Below are positions 45,475-57,679 of a DNA stretch of 64,000 nt, piece by piece (positions within the stretch are counted from its first letter, which is position 1; each line of letters opens with the position of its first letter). Both the position numbers and the translations under genes were made by a program. The DNA comes from Pegoplata infirma (Eukaryota > Arthropoda > Insecta > Diptera > Anthomyiidae), in NCBI GenBank assembly GCA_963921195.1, contig OY992540.1, positions 15,259,136 through 15,323,135 of the forward strand. Reading direction: 5' to 3'. Under the pieces are notes generated by a model, which saw only the letters and a list, made by a program, of their open reading frames with translations, did no database searches and was not told the origin of the DNA.

Positions 45475-46419
45475 TAGAGTGTCCCTTATTTTGGAAATGT
45501 TGGAAATGTTGAGACGGTACCCCCTCATTTTGTTCCTTTTGACTAAAAAATTACTCAGGAAAAATTTTACGCCCCTACGACCACGCCTTCCCTACGCGAC
45601 GGGGCCGTAAAGAGCGGGGCCTTAAAAATCATTTTTCCATACAAAGCAAAAAATTTTTTTTTTTATTTTTAATTTTTTTGTTATTAATTATAATATTACT
45701 TGATTAGCTTATTCACGACAAAAAATTTGATTTTGGTGGGATGAGGCTTTCAGTTCTAAAAAAATTTTCGAAAAAAAAATTTAGTGCTTTTGGGGTCCTA
45801 CAGTAAAAATTTTTTAAAAAATATTTTTTTTTAGTTTTGACAAGCAACCGTTTTAGTTGAATTGTTGCTTTTAATGATATATTTTCATAAAAAAATATTA
45901 TTCCTATCTGTGACATCTTTATCGTGATCTAAAAAAGGGTAAAAAATGCATTTTTGATGTTTTTCGATACACGATCAAGATGTCACAGATATGAATAATA
46001 TTTTTTTATGAATATATACCATTAAGAGCAATATTACAACTAAAACCGTTGCTTGTCAAAACTAAAAAAAAAAATTTTTTAAAAAATTTTTACTGTAGGA
46101 CCCCAAAAGCTCAAAATTTTTATTTTCGAAAAATTTTTTAGAAGTGAAAGCCTCATCCCACCAAAATCAAATTTTTTGTCATGAATAAGCTAACCAAGTA
46201 ATATTATAATTAATAACAAAAAAATTAAAAATAAAAAAAAAATTTTTGGTTTGTATGGAAAAATTATTTTTAAGGCCCCGTTCTTTAAGGCCCCGTCGCG
46301 TAGGGAAGGCGTGGTCGTAGGGGCGTAAAATTTTTCCTGAGTTATTTTTTAGTCAAAAGGAAAAAAATGAGGGGTACCGTCTCAACATTTCCAACATTTC
46401 CAAAATAAGGGACACTCTA
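45475..46419. mobile_element. hAT-type fold-back, 945 bp, TSD ATAAACAC
   Basis: Perfect duplication ATAAACAC at 45467-45474 and 46420-46427. The ends are TAGAGTGTCCCTTATTTTGG and its exact inverse, and the whole element is an almost perfect palindrome around about 45945 (cgtagggaaggcgtggtcg on both arms, inverted). Arms of this length and similarity suggest recent origin or correction between arms. Confidence 0.9.
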
Positions 46420-46689
46420 ATAAACACCTTTTCTTTAGATTTTCAAATTTGAAAATTAAAAAAAACATTTTTTTCCCATAACTTTATTCTTTACTGTTTG
46501 TATATTTGTACAGGTTAGTTAAATAAAATACTACAAATACCGATCCTAAAATAGCATGGTTAAAAAAATTCTTTGTAATTTATTTTTTTATTCTAGCGTT
46601 ATTTAGGGTTACATCCGTTTCATGAAATTTTAAATTTAGTTTTTATACAAATGGTATTTGTACAATGTACAATAGGCCGGATCCAAATC

Positions 46690-47030
46690 AAATTTAAAAA
46701 AGTTTTTACTAAGAAAAAAATTAAAAAACTCACCTCTAGCAACTAAGGATTAAAAAAAATTATTTAAGAAAAAAAAAAATCAAAAATTATTATTTCGTAT
46801 TTCGAATTCACAGGACTTTTAATGTGATGGTTAAAACTGACTAATAATGTGATAGTTTTAACTATCACATTAATAGTCATGTGAATTCAAAATACGGAAT
46901 AATAATTTTTAATTTTTTTTTTTAAATAATTTTTTTTAATCTTTAGTTGATAGAGTTTAGTTTAGAGTTTAGAGATGAGTTTTTTAATTTTTTTTTAGTA
47001 AAAACTTAAAACAACTACAATAATATATTT
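46690..47030. repeat. Hairpin repeat
   Basis: Inverted arms around gtgatagttttaactatcac (46849-46868). Outer matches include gaattcaaaatacgg and agtttttactaag/agtaaaaact. Ends and duplication are not clear. Confidence 0.6.
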
Positions 47031-48364
47031 GGTGTTTTGTTGAAAAAAAAAATAAAATATATTGGACATCAGTATATTTTACACCCATTCCAAATTCCAT
47101 ATGTTTCAAATTAAAAAATACCTATCATGCCCAATGTATACCCATATAAATATTCGCCATTTTAAAAAACATAAATTAAACTTCCGGTTAAGGGATAATC
47201 TAATATTTTTTTTTTAAATTCTTTATGTAAATTATTTGTGAATGTTGTAAAAGAGTTTTTATTTTCTATTTCAAGTTAACTTATTTTTCAATTTGGTATG
47301 TATTTGCTTTTTAGGAATTTCTAAATGTTAAACCTACTTCCCTTTCTATGAAATTTTATGTAAATTTAAGGATTAAGAAGTTTTATTCCCAAAATCCTTT
47401 AAGTGTTGTTTTAAGAATAATAAATATTATAATACTTTGTTTTATTTACTTTCTCTATCTTAAAATATTTAAAAAATATTTAAAACAAAAAATATTTAAA
47501 TAATTTTTGCTATATCAGGGATTTATTTAATACTTCAATTACACTGTGCAACAAGAAAAATGAGCCTCAATGGCTTCAACGCCATATGAAAGTAGACCAT
47601 CAAATGGACAAAATCACCAAAGGGTTTTGCAAAGTCAGTTCGGATTTCTTTTTTATAGCCCACTGAAGTTTTTATTTTTTTATCAAAGGCGTTTGGAAAA
47701 CGTCAAAAATACTATAATAAGAACACATCTGAGCTCCAAAACATGATTTGATGTCTTCAGTGAAATTTTATGGCGGTTCTTTTCTTAGAACATTTTAACC
47801 CTCTAACGGCCATTTTAAGGGGTCATTTTAGTCTTTTTTCAAAAACTAAACTCAGAAGTCTAATAAAACGTCCATTAAGAGGGTTAAAATGTTCTACAAA
47901 TATTTTCCTCATAAAATTTCACTAGGGGTTGTCAAATGTTCAAACTTTGTGTGACATGGGCAAAGTGTTAAAAAAGGGTCAAGTATAAATAATCCATGTT
48001 TGTTATTTTTTTTTTTTACCAAAGCAGTGTTACAAAATATCGACAAAAAACAGTGCAAATATACTTTTGAACTAAAAATGATGTTCTGATGAGTTTTATA
48101 AAATTTTATGATGATTCTTTTCTTTGACCAAATTAACCCTCTAGCTCCCGTTTTAAAGGGTAATTTTTGTCCTTTTTTAAAAGAAATACAAAAAAGTCTA
48201 TAAAAAAGGCAGTTAAAGGGTTAAAATGTTTTACAAATATTTTCTGCATCAAATTTTACTAGGGCACGTTTAAAACAAAGTTCGTCCAGCATATAGAAAA
48301 TGCTTAAAAATTTTAAAGTATTAAAATTTTTTTTTTTTATATTTTTTTGGGCGGAAATATTAAA

Positions 48365-49100
48365 AAACATGTAACAAAGTTAAATTCTTGTCGAATGTAT
48401 TTATACTAGTGTTTGGGGTCCGGGAATTCCCGGGTCGGAATTCCCGGGAAAAGACTGACGGGAATTCCCGGGATTTCTTTTAATTTTTCCCGGGAAATCC
48501 GGGAATTTTATAAAATAAACCATTTTATATAAAAAACGTTTATCTTAATTTAATTTTCAATATTTTTTTTACATACAGGAATAATTACATTTGCTATTTT
48601 TTCTATTTAGAAGAACAGTGCAAATATATATTTATAGGAAAACTGACCAAGTGTAAAAAGTATGACTATATCATGAAAAAATTTAAAAAGTCAAAAAATA
48701 TACGTCGGTTAATGATCATTTTACTTACAATAAGACTGTAGTTTGGTATTGCATTTGAGCGAAATCGGTTCAGCGGTTCAAAAGTTATGAACGAAAATTT
48801 AAGAACACCTCAAAAATTGTGGTACATTCAACATAACCTAAAAACAAAAATGCTTTAATTCGGCTGTTGCTTGACACATGTGAACAGAATTGATCAGCGA
48901 ATGGTATTTAAACAAATACAAACATATTTAAAAAAAAAAAAAAAAACATTTTCGTCGAATTTTTTTTTACCAAAAAATAATTTTCGCGTTTTTTTTTTAT
49001 TTATTTTTTTTTGTTTTTTTGCAAATAAACATTTTTACATCGTGGAGGGTATTAATACATTCGACAAAGTCGAATTTAACTTTGTTACTTGTTTTTTTAT
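48365..49100 (+). repeat. D1 DINE-like fragments in the fold-back centre
   Basis: From about 48735: gtttggtattgcatttgagc, gttcagcggttcaaaag, then ggagggtattaatacattcg and cgaatttaactttg. A short inverted piece of the same 3' end lies at 48372-48405 (aacaaagttaaattc), so D1 sits as two unequal arms. Confidence 0.6.
48411..48500. repeat. CCCGGGAATTCCC hAT-end fragment
   Basis: Starts TAGTGTTTGGGGTCCGGG, then repeated cccgggaattcccg. Resembles the ends of 15243-21771. Confidence 0.5.
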
Positions 49101-49924
49101 ATTTCGGTCCAAAACAAATATAAAAAAAATTTAATACTTTAAAATGTTTAAGCATTTTCTATATGCTGGACGAACTTTCTGTCTTAGACGTGCCCTAGTA
49201 AAATTTGATAAAGAAAATATTTGTAAAACATTTTAACCCTTTAACTGCCTTTTTTATAGACTTTTTTGTATTTCTTTTAAAAAAGGACAAAAATTACCCT
49301 TTAAAACGGGAGCTAGAGGGTTAATTTGGTCAAAGAAAAGAATCATCATAAAATTTTATAAAACACATCAGAACATCATTTTTAGCTCAAAAGTATATTT
49401 GCACTGTTTTTTGTCGATATTTTTGAACTGCTTTGGTAAAAAAAAATAACAAACATGGATTATTTATACTTGACCCTTTTTAAGCACTTTGCGCATGTCG
49501 CACAAACTTTGAGCATTTGACAACCACTAGTGAAATTTTATGAGGAAAATATTTGTAGAACATTTTAAACCTCTAAATGGACGTTTTATTAGACTTCTGT
49601 GTTTAGTTTTTGAAAAAAGACTAAAATGACCCCTTAAAATGGCAGTTAGAGGGTTAAAATGTTCTAAGAAAAGAACCGCCATAAAATTTTACTGAAGACA
49701 TCAAATCGTATTTTGAAGCTCAGATGTGTTCTTATTATAGTATTTTTGACGTTTTCCAAACGCCTTTGATAAAAAAATGAAAACTTCAGTGCGCTATAAA
49801 AAAGAAATCCGAACTGACTTTGCAAAACCCTTTGGTGATTTTGTCCATTTGATGGTCTACTTTCATATGGCGTTGAAGGCATTGAGGCTCAATGCGATGA
49901 CCCAAAATTTGTTGCACAGTGTTA

Positions 49925-50395
49925 TTTACAAAAATTCTAATAAAGTATAAATTACATATTCATAGATGTAATAATAGTAAAGTTTAGTTGTTGATGATGT
50001 TTTTAAGGCAAAAGTTGAAATTGTAAAACAATTAAATCAAGTGCTACTTAGATTTAACTTTTTCCCTTTTGAAAAGTTTCCTTTAGTTATTCATGTATTC
50101 TAGAGTGGAGCAATTTTAGCTTTTTTTCGAATTTCAAAATTATCAGGGTCGGAAAAGTTGCCTTTTAGGGTCAATATTAACGCAAAGAAATATTGGATTT
50201 GTAGAGCATTGTCTTTGAGTTCGATTTTGACTTAGGAATCGGATAATTCCGAACAAAGTGAAAAAAAAAATATTAAGAATTTTTGCAAAAACACCCGTAA
50301 TTTTCATATCGCCCAAACTGCTACATATAACATTCTCCCAAACAAAAATGTCAAAAAATCTGAATTATTTTTTTTTTTGCAGAAATGTTGAGGGA
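49925..50395. repeat. Unassigned DNA including a repeat shared with 31570-31800
   Basis: Text from 50104 (TAGAGTGGAGCAATTTTAGC) to about 50340 parallels 31570-31800. A right end is not seen. The rest shows no features. Confidence 0.45.
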
Positions 50396-50753
50396 CCCTA
50401 GTAAAAAAGTTTTGCTATAATGATATATAATTTGATACAATCATATTAAATTACATATGACTTTTTATATGTTCAGATCTAATTTTATCTAAGATTTATT
50501 GCGGCTCCATTTTCTTATCTGAGGTTATACGTAAATATAACTGACTTTATGTAATTATATAAATCTATATTAATTTATATAAAATACTTAAGATCAAGTG
50601 GATTTAATTGGATGTGACCAAAATTCGGATCTAATTATATCATTTTTTATATTTGTGTATCTAAAATAATACATTTAGATCAATATCTGATCCAACTTGA
50701 TACAGCCAATTTTGAGATCAAATTAGATCTTAAAAGTTTTTTTTTTACTCGGG
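50396..50753. mobile_element. CCCGAG-type MITE, copy D, 358 bp
   Basis: Starts CCCTAGTAAAAAAG and ends TTTTTTTTACTCGGG with GA on both sides (50394-50395, 50754-50755). Shorter than the other copies by internal deletion. Shares the gatctaattatat interior. Confidence 0.8.
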
Positions 50754-50879
50754 GAACGACTTTTTTTATCAAAAGCTTTTCTGTATAGCCGGCATTTGGG
50801 TGGGCTCAGGGATAACAAAGTACATGAATTAAACCTAAACTCAAAAAAATCCCAAATCTACTTATAAGTTACTAATTAC

Positions 50880-51015
50880 TAGGGTATTCAATTGGTTAAC
50901 CGATTAATTTTGGTCGATTAACTGTTCGAATAATTTAAAATTGTCAATTTTCAAATAACAAATAAACCGATTAATTTGTTGTCGATTAACCGATTAACCG
51001 AAATTTCTTTTTTTA
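50880..51015. repeat. hAT-like end with GGTTAACCGATTAA repeats
   Basis: Starts TAGGGTATTCAATTGGTTAA, followed by four ccgattaa words. Similar in style to the subterminal repeats of 33634-34715. No right end. Confidence 0.4.
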
Positions 51016-51033
51016 GTACTTTTACCAATTTTT

Positions 51034-51430
51034 TATACCCTCCACTCTAGTGATAGAGGGTATATATAAGTTTGTCATTCCGTTTGTAACACCTCGAAAT
51101 ATTGGTCTAAGACCCCATAAAGTATATATGTTAATGATCCTCGATCGATTTTAAGACGATCTAGCGATGTCCCTCCATCTGTTCGTCTGTCTGTCTGTTG
51201 AAAACATGCTAACTTTTGAAAGACTTTTCGTAGATTCCTGAAGTTTGGCATATATGTTGGGCATTTACCTGGTCAAGTTGATATTGCAATCCAGCGAAAT
51301 TGGTCCAGTGGTTCAAAAGTTATAAGCAAAAGACTGAATTTCGGGAAGGGTTTTTCGTAAATTACGAGATAAAAAAACGATAACTTTCGAAAGGCAATTC
51401 TGAGGATGTTTAAGCTTGGCATATGTCGTT
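51034..51430 (+). repeat. D1 DINE-like 5' part
   Basis: Starts ataccctccactctagtgat and continues through the GTCY core (51170-51200), ctaacttttgaaagac and ggttcaaaagttataagc. It stops before the 3' half. Confidence 0.75.
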
Positions 51431-51697
51431 CCTCTCCCCTAATATTTTATAAAATTTAGTCTTCTAAAACCTTGAAGTCGTTTTAAAAGGAAACAGGATC
51501 ACGAAATGAAAAATAAAACTGTAACTCAGTTTTACTAAATTTAGTCTCTAGTTTCAAACGTATATTACCCAGATCTATATTTACGCATTGAAATGTCGGT
51601 CGGTGACCCCATTACGCGATAAAGGAAGTTTTTGATGCAAAAAGTTTTTAATGGAAAAAGATAATTGATCAAAAAAAAAATACGAAAAAAATATTGA

Positions 51698-52386
51698 CCC
51701 GAGTAAAAATTTTTATATGATGCAATACATAATGATATATAACACAATATATATTTATACGCAATTTAATCCGAATAATGGTGGATCTTTTTGCATTAAA
51801 AAAGATCAACTTGTATAAAATATGATTTGATTTCATCCGAGTTTTGACCAGACATTGACATATATTAGTGGATCTAATTAGATCTAATTGAATAAAAACA
51901 TGTAAAATCCTGGTGTTTTTTGGTTTGGGTTGAGACACACCACAGGTCAACGATACATTCACCAAACATATAATTTTCTTAAACAAAAAAATGTTCGGGT
52001 ACGCTTCGAACCAGATAGGTGATATACATAACCCTAACAAGGAAATGTTTAGGAACATTTTAAAAAGTTTCTCATACTTTGCCTTAAAAACTTAGAAAAT
52101 TGTTGGTTAAATGGAAACATATAGTGTTATATATGGAACAGAATAGGATATATATAATTTTATATTAAATTATACAGAAAAACAAATTTTGTATTGACCC
52201 TCATATAATTTTATATAATTATATCAACCGTACACCTTTTAATCCGAATCATGATTCAATTATACATAACTACATATGACTGCATTTAAAAAATTTTGAA
52301 AATATCTCACGCGATGTATAATCATATATGATTTATTATGTTTGCATCTGGTTATATATTGTTATATATGTTTATTTTTACTCGGG
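51698..52386. mobile_element. CCCGAG-type MITE, copy E, 689 bp
   Basis: Starts CCCGAGTAAAAATTTTTATA and ends TTTATTTTTACTCGGG. GA on both sides (51696-51697, 52387-52388). Nearly identical to copy B. The 129-codon minus frame (51669-52058) crosses the left end into flank, so it is chance. Confidence 0.9.
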
Positions 52387-52389
52387 GAT

Positions 52390-52620
52390 GAAAAAAAAAT
52401 TTATGACAAAAAAATATTGAAGAAAAAAAAATATTGATGAAAAAAATATTGATGAAAAAAATATTGATGCAACAAAAATAACGGAAAAACTATTGATGAA
52501 AAAAAATATTGATGAAAAAAATATGGATGAAAAAGAAAATTTTGATGAAAAAAATATTGATGAAAAAAATGTTGATGAAAAAAAATATTGATGAAAGAAA
52601 TATTGATAAAAAAAAAAAAA
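52390..52620. repeat. Minisatellite, unit gatgaaaaaaatatt
   Basis: About fourteen units of 15-18 bp with variable A-runs. It begins directly at the right end of the copy E MITE. Confidence 0.85.
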
Positions 52621-52759
52621 TTATGAAAAATAATTTTGTTACGTCTTATTCACCACTGGTGAATACTTTTTTTATTCACCACGATGTGAATTATTATCCA
52701 AGTTACAAACCCAAGTTACTCAAACTTTTGGTTTTAAGAAAATGAAAAAAGAATTCTAT

Positions 52760-53220
52760 TATGTATGAGCTTCTAAGATATTTTTCCTATTGAAAAATTC
52801 ATAGATTCTAAGAAATTTTTTTGATAGAACAATTTTTAGATTCTGAGAAATTTTATCGTTCAAAAATGTCAAAGGTTTAAAGCCTAAGGTTTTTTTTTTT
52901 TTGTTAAATAGACACAAATTTCCGTATTTTTCTTTAGGAAACGTTTTAGATGCTAAGAAGGTTTCAGAGAAGAAGTCTCAGATTCTTAGAATTTTTTTTC
53001 AAAGACAATTCTTAGAATCTGAGACGTATGTATATTCTTAAGAAAAATTTCGGTCTTTAAGACATTTTGCCTGTAGAAAAAGTCTTAGATTTTTAGGCAT
53101 ATTAGACTCTGAGACATTTATTCCACATAAAAAGTTTCAGATTCTAAATTATTTTTGAAATAGAAAAAGTTTAATATTCTAAAACATTTTCTGTATCTAA
53201 AGTTTTTATTATCCTTTCTT
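52760..53220. repeat. Diverged minisatellite related to 28070-29000
   Basis: Recurrent agattctgagaaattttt and gattctaag words at 30-45 bp spacing recall the TCTCAGAATCTGAGA unit, in a more decayed form. Confidence 0.55.
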
Positions 53221-53339
53221 CTATTTTTCATAGTTTCTCAAAAAAAAAACTTTTTTCCACAAATCCTGTGAAAATTTAAATTTAACCGTAATCGCAGGAT
53301 TCTCAATGCGGTAACGGTTAAAGTGTTCGGTTAACAGCG

Positions 53340-53977
53340 TTTTTTTTTTTCGAGAAAATCGCATTTGAATTTTAAATTTCATAACAATTTTGTAATTTGC
53401 ATGTATTTTCTTGTTTTAACTTTGCGAATGAGTAATATTAATTTCATAATTATTATTCATACGCTCTGTTGAAACAAGAAAATGCAAGCAAATTACTAAA
53501 TTGTTATGAAATATAAAATTCAAATGCGATTTTCTCGAAAAAAACGACAAACGCGTGTCTAAATTTTTTTGTGTGGATGGACAAACATCTAAACTTAAAA
53601 AAAAAAAATATAAAAAAAGTGGCCGGATTTTTGATAAATTGGCTTTTTTAAAAATGGAAAATTTCAGAACGGGTTCTGAAAATTTTCCAAAAAAAAAAAA
53701 AATTGAATCCATAGCCCATACAAAACTATATAAGAATGTACATTTTTGGGATTGTGGTGCATTCCGTTTTAATGTGATAAATATTTAATCAAGACAACCC
53801 GACACAAATTTTACCATTTTTCCAATATTTGACCACGCCTCCTAAGCCCAGTTTTTGAAAATTAGAAAAACCAAAAAACGCAATTTTCTTAGTTCCATAT
53901 ATGGCTATCCAAACAACCTATTCAGAAATTACCGGGACACATGTTTTTCTGTATCGGGACATTTGGAGTGGAATGCC
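53340..53977. mobile_element. Partial copy of the GAGGCATTCCAC fold-back
   Basis: Matches 26570-27204 closely, ending ggaatgcctc at 53977; the outer part of the left arm is missing. It starts at the tttttttcgagaaaatcgc block. Confidence 0.75.
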
Positions 53978-54104
53978 TCATATTTAAGATACTTGTATGA
54001 AGGGTTTTAGAAGGGTCTTCTGCCAAAAATCTGTCTGTGGAACATCAGTAGAAAGCGAAGAACACCAAAAAATAAAATGTTGATTATCAAGTTTTTGCAG
54101 TAAG

Positions 54105-54305
54105 CCATTCAATTGTTTTTCAGAAATTATCAATTCTATGTCAGAATTTATCAATTGTATTTGAGATATTATCAATTGTATTGATAACTTCTGAAAAATA
54201 AATAATAAATTCTGAAATACAATTTATAATTTCTGAAATACAATTGATAATTTCTGAAATGCAATTGATAATATCTGAAATCCAATTGATAATTTCTGAA
54301 GTACA
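54105..54305. repeat. Minisatellite, 19-bp unit caattgataatttctgaaat
   Basis: About ten units. The array resumes at 62851-62960 beyond the large Tc1-like nest, so both parts were one locus. Confidence 0.85.
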
Positions 54306-54591
54306 ATTGATAGTGAATACGGGTTATTCAACACAAAGAGGAGTAATTCCCGTATTTATTTTATTCAAAAGTTTCATTTAAATGGCTAATTTTAATCTGA
54401 CACACATTAAGTGTGTGGCAATCGAAGGAGTGCTGATGATGGAAGGGTGGCATCTTCCAAAAGCTGTTGACATCTCCACTTAGCCTGTGTTGTCACTTGA
54501 TTTTTTTCAGATTTTCTCATTGTACAACAATTTGTATTTCTCAGAAATAATTAATATGGACTCAACCCGAACTAAATAAAAATTCAGTTAT
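54305..54591. repeat. Interspersed repeat, inverted copy of 14775-15040
   Basis: From gtgaatacgggttattcaac to actaaataaaaattcagt. It lies inside the minisatellite, which borders it directly at 54304 and, beyond the nest, at 62851. Confidence 0.65.
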
Positions 54592-54978
54592 ACACTGCGA
54601 ATCACATCAATAAGGAATCGAGTTTTTCACTTTTTAATCGAATATATCTTTGTAACGAAAAAGCGGAAAAATATAAAAAACGCACTGATAGAGACCATTA
54701 TCTAGCTAATAATGTCAAATAATAACAGTAATCAAAAGACTGAAGGAAGTCCTTTAAAAAAATATTTTCGGCAACTTGTTAAAAAATTACCAGTTTTTTA
54801 TGAATCACTTGAATAAGGAATTTTGTAATACAGACCAAGTACACTCAAAAAAAAAAGTTTGTAAAATTACAAGTAAAAGGTCTTGTAATTCTATTTTACT
54901 AACATTTTTGTCTTTTTACAAAAATTGTTGTATATTTAATAAAACGAAAACTACAGTTTGCTTTGTAATTTTACTATT

Positions 54979-55775
54979 CCCAGCAGAAATTTTGCTGAAC
55001 GTTCAGCAGCTTTTGGAAGGGGAACTTGAGTAAAGGAGCGCATCCAATTGCGCTGAATTCATGCATGATTCCCTAAGGCGATGTCCCACTTTAGAGCGCT
55101 AGTTGGATACACAGAAACAGCGCTCTTTAGATGCACTGAAATCACGTGTCTTTAGAGCGCTGATTTAAGCAGAATAAAGATTCATGTATCTTTTTAGCGC
55201 TGATTTAAGCAGATTAAAGATGCAGTGAATTCATGTATCTTTGTACAGCTGATTTAAGCAGAATAAAGATGCTGTAAATTCAAAGTTGAAATCAAATAAC
55301 TAAAATTTAAAAAAATATAACAAAAAAATTCATTCGTTTTACTTTACAAAACTTTATTTATGTGAAACAAAATGAAAAAAAAAAAATCGGAAGTGAACAT
55401 CAAAAAAATATCGGAAATTTTCATTTTCAAATTTTTTATGGGATTTTTTTGGGAACAGCGGTCAAAGATGCTATGATTGAAGCGCTCTTTGCAGCGCTGA
55501 TTAATGCGCAATAATGATGCAGTCAAATCATGTGTCTTTGTCTAAAACTCATGTTTTTTTATTCAAAAAGTGTTAAAAATATTAAAAAGGAAAGCACGTG
55601 TGAAATTTTATCAAAAAATAATTACACATTATAAGTTTTTTATAAAAAATCTTAAAAAAAAATTAAAATTTTTTCCCCTTCCTTTTACTGCATCCCTAAG
55701 AGCGCTCTTTGGATGCGCTACGGTATGCTATAAACAGATGCTGTGTCGCCAAAATCTCGATTTATTTCTGCTGGG
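54979..55775. mobile_element. CCCAGCAGAAAT-ended element, 797 bp
   Basis: Ends CCCAGCAGAAAT and the inverse, perfect over 12 bp, flanked by TT on both sides. Interior words gagcgct and gatgca recur, including a tandem block (55125-55290). No coding capacity. Confidence 0.65.
55125..55290. repeat. Tandem repeat, about 55-bp unit
   Basis: Three copies of a unit carrying tttagagcgct, gatttaagcagaataaagat and ttcatgtatctt. Confidence 0.75.
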
Positions 55776-56554
55776 TTATATGTTGGTAAATTTATTTTAC
55801 AAATTTTTTAGGTAAATTTACAAAAAAGTGAATTATTTTACAAATTAAAAAAATATTACAAGGTGTTTAGTTTTTTTACACAAGAAAACTGTTATTGTAC
55901 AACAAAATTTTACTTGATGTTATTTAGTCTTTCTACCAAAAAATGTGTTATTACAAACATTTTTTTTTTTTAAGATCGTTTACAAGGTTTTCAGTTTGAA
56001 GTTCAGATTTTTTTGCGTTTTGGAGTAAAAAATTTAGTTAAAAATAATTTTTTGTAAATAAAAAATTTCATGAAAAAAAAGTTTTGAAATTTTTTAAGTT
56101 CCGGACACAAAAATTTTTCAACTAATTGTAAGCTTTAGCAAAAAAATTTAATTTTTACACCATTTTTTTTTTTGTAATTTCCTTTAGTAAAATACCACAA
56201 TTTTTATGTGCTTTTACTATATTATTGTTCTAGTTTTTTCTTTGTATTTTTACCATTTTTTGGTAATTTTACCATATTTTTTTGGTAATTTTTTTTTTTT
56301 AAATTTGGCAACTAAAATGTCAATAAAAAGCTGCCAATTATGAAAAATTAAGTTGTTCTTATTTTAACAGGTACTTAAACATCCAATCTACAATATCCAA
56401 AAAATTTTTGACTAACTTTTCTGAAAATATAAGAAATTTCTTGTGTAGCCTCCTTCGCAATTCTCATATGTTCTACTTAAGAAAAACGAAATGTCGAAAA
56501 AAATAAAAAAGTGCAGTTTTATACATAAAAAAGTTTGTTAAAAGTGTTCAAGTG

Positions 56555-56775
56555 AAAAAAAACAAACCGTTAACAAGACAAACCGACATTTAAAATCCTA
56601 CTGATGATGACACTAACTGGGGTGTTTGAAACCGGTATAGGAAATACCAGAAATGTCTATAATTTTTAGAAATTCAATTTTTCTTCTGCATTTTTTCAAC
56701 TTGAACCCTTATAACAAATATAATATAATTAGAGCCCGTGCTCGATCTGTACTTACAGAAAAAATCAAATAAAAT
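56555..56775 (+). repeat. Repeated segment R, copy 1, with hammerhead-like motif
   Basis: The run from gttaacaagacaaaccgac to cttacagaaaaaatcaaa recurs almost unchanged at 59740-60650. At 56585-56657 gacattt..aaatgtc can close a stem around CTGATGA, a stem (ACACT/GGTGT), TGAAAC and a ggtat/atacc hairpin. CTGATGA and GAAAC are the two conserved strands of the hammerhead core, which is known from Penelope-like retroelements and retrozymes. A canonical cleavage triplet was not placed with certainty. Confidence 0.5.
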
Positions 56776-56800
56776 TACTGACAAAATATGTCGCCATTAC

Positions 56801-57260
56801 CCAGCAAAAAAAGTGCGGAGTACTTCTATTTGGAGTGCTTTAAAACTATAACAAATGTAATGAAATACAACAAAAATAACAAAAAACACAAGAAAAAAAC
56901 ACACAAACAGTTTTTTCTACTCCATAAAAAGTTGTTATTCAGCACTTAACTCATTACCTTCCGCGACACTCCCATACAAATGTAAGTAGATATTCAGTAG
57001 ATAAGAAGTACTCCGAGCTTTCAAACAACTTCCAACTACTTCCACGGAGTAGTTCTTATCTACTGAATATCTACTTACATTTGTATGGAGGTGTCGCGAT
57101 AGGTAATGAGTTAAGTGCTGAATATCTATGTATTCTGGAGTAGAAAAAACTGTTTGTGTGTTTTTGTCTTGTGTTTTTTGTTATTTTTGTTGTATTTCAT
57201 TACATTTGTTATAGTTTTAAAGCACTCCACTGAGAAGTGGTAATGACTTTTTTTGCAGGG
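56801..57260. mobile_element. Palindromic MITE, 460 bp, TA-flanked
   Basis: Ends CCCAGCAAAAAAAGT and inverted CCCTGCAAAAAAAGT, with TA at 56799-56800 and 57261-57262. Nearly all of it is an inverted repeat around about 57030 (tactgaatatctacttacat on both arms). Confidence 0.85.
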
Positions 57261-57679
57261 TAGGCACGTCTCCGAAACAGAAAATGCAAATTCCTTCATT
57301 TGTGTCTGCAATTCCAGATCATGTTGGTAACCCTTGCCAAATAATGTACAGCTGCGGTCAAAAAAATAGCACCAGGATAAAACAGAATTTTCTTCGTTGG
57401 ATTCTTTTTAACAATTTCAACTTATGTCACTGATAACGTGTCATAAGATACTTACAAGAGTGTGAAACAATATTACATAAGCAAAGGCTAATTTGGTTTT
57501 TTATTTTATTAAAAATTTTCAGAGTTTTTAAAAAAACTTAAAAAAGACTCAGTCAAAAAAATAGCACCACAGTACTTTTTGTATTAATATTAAATTCTTA
57601 AATTTGAAAAACGAATGGATTATGAATTCATCATTGTTGTAATATCTTTAAATATTAAAAAAAAAATTGTCGAGTGCTC

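Larger units (their letters stand above)
47542..49921. mobile_element. 2.4-kb fold-back with CACTGTGCAACAA ends, TSD TTA
   Basis: Perfect 13-bp ends CACTGTGCAACAA, flanked by TTA (47539-47541, 49922-49924). Arms of about 820 bp (47542-48365 and 49100-49921) are inverted copies. Within each arm aaccctctaa.ggccatttta and its inversion form smaller palindromes. The centre holds a D1 piece and CCCGGGAATTCCC text. A CACTG start with a 3-bp duplication fits CACTA/EnSpm; TTA would also fit Harbinger. No transposase. Confidence 0.8.

Noticed and set aside
50880..51015. Complete hAT element
   Set aside because: Left end and subterminal words are visible but no matching right end or duplication.
51669..52058. 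129-codon minus-strand frame, longest in the window
   Set aside because: It spans the end of a CCCGAG MITE and its flank; the part inside the MITE recurs in copy B as non-coding text.
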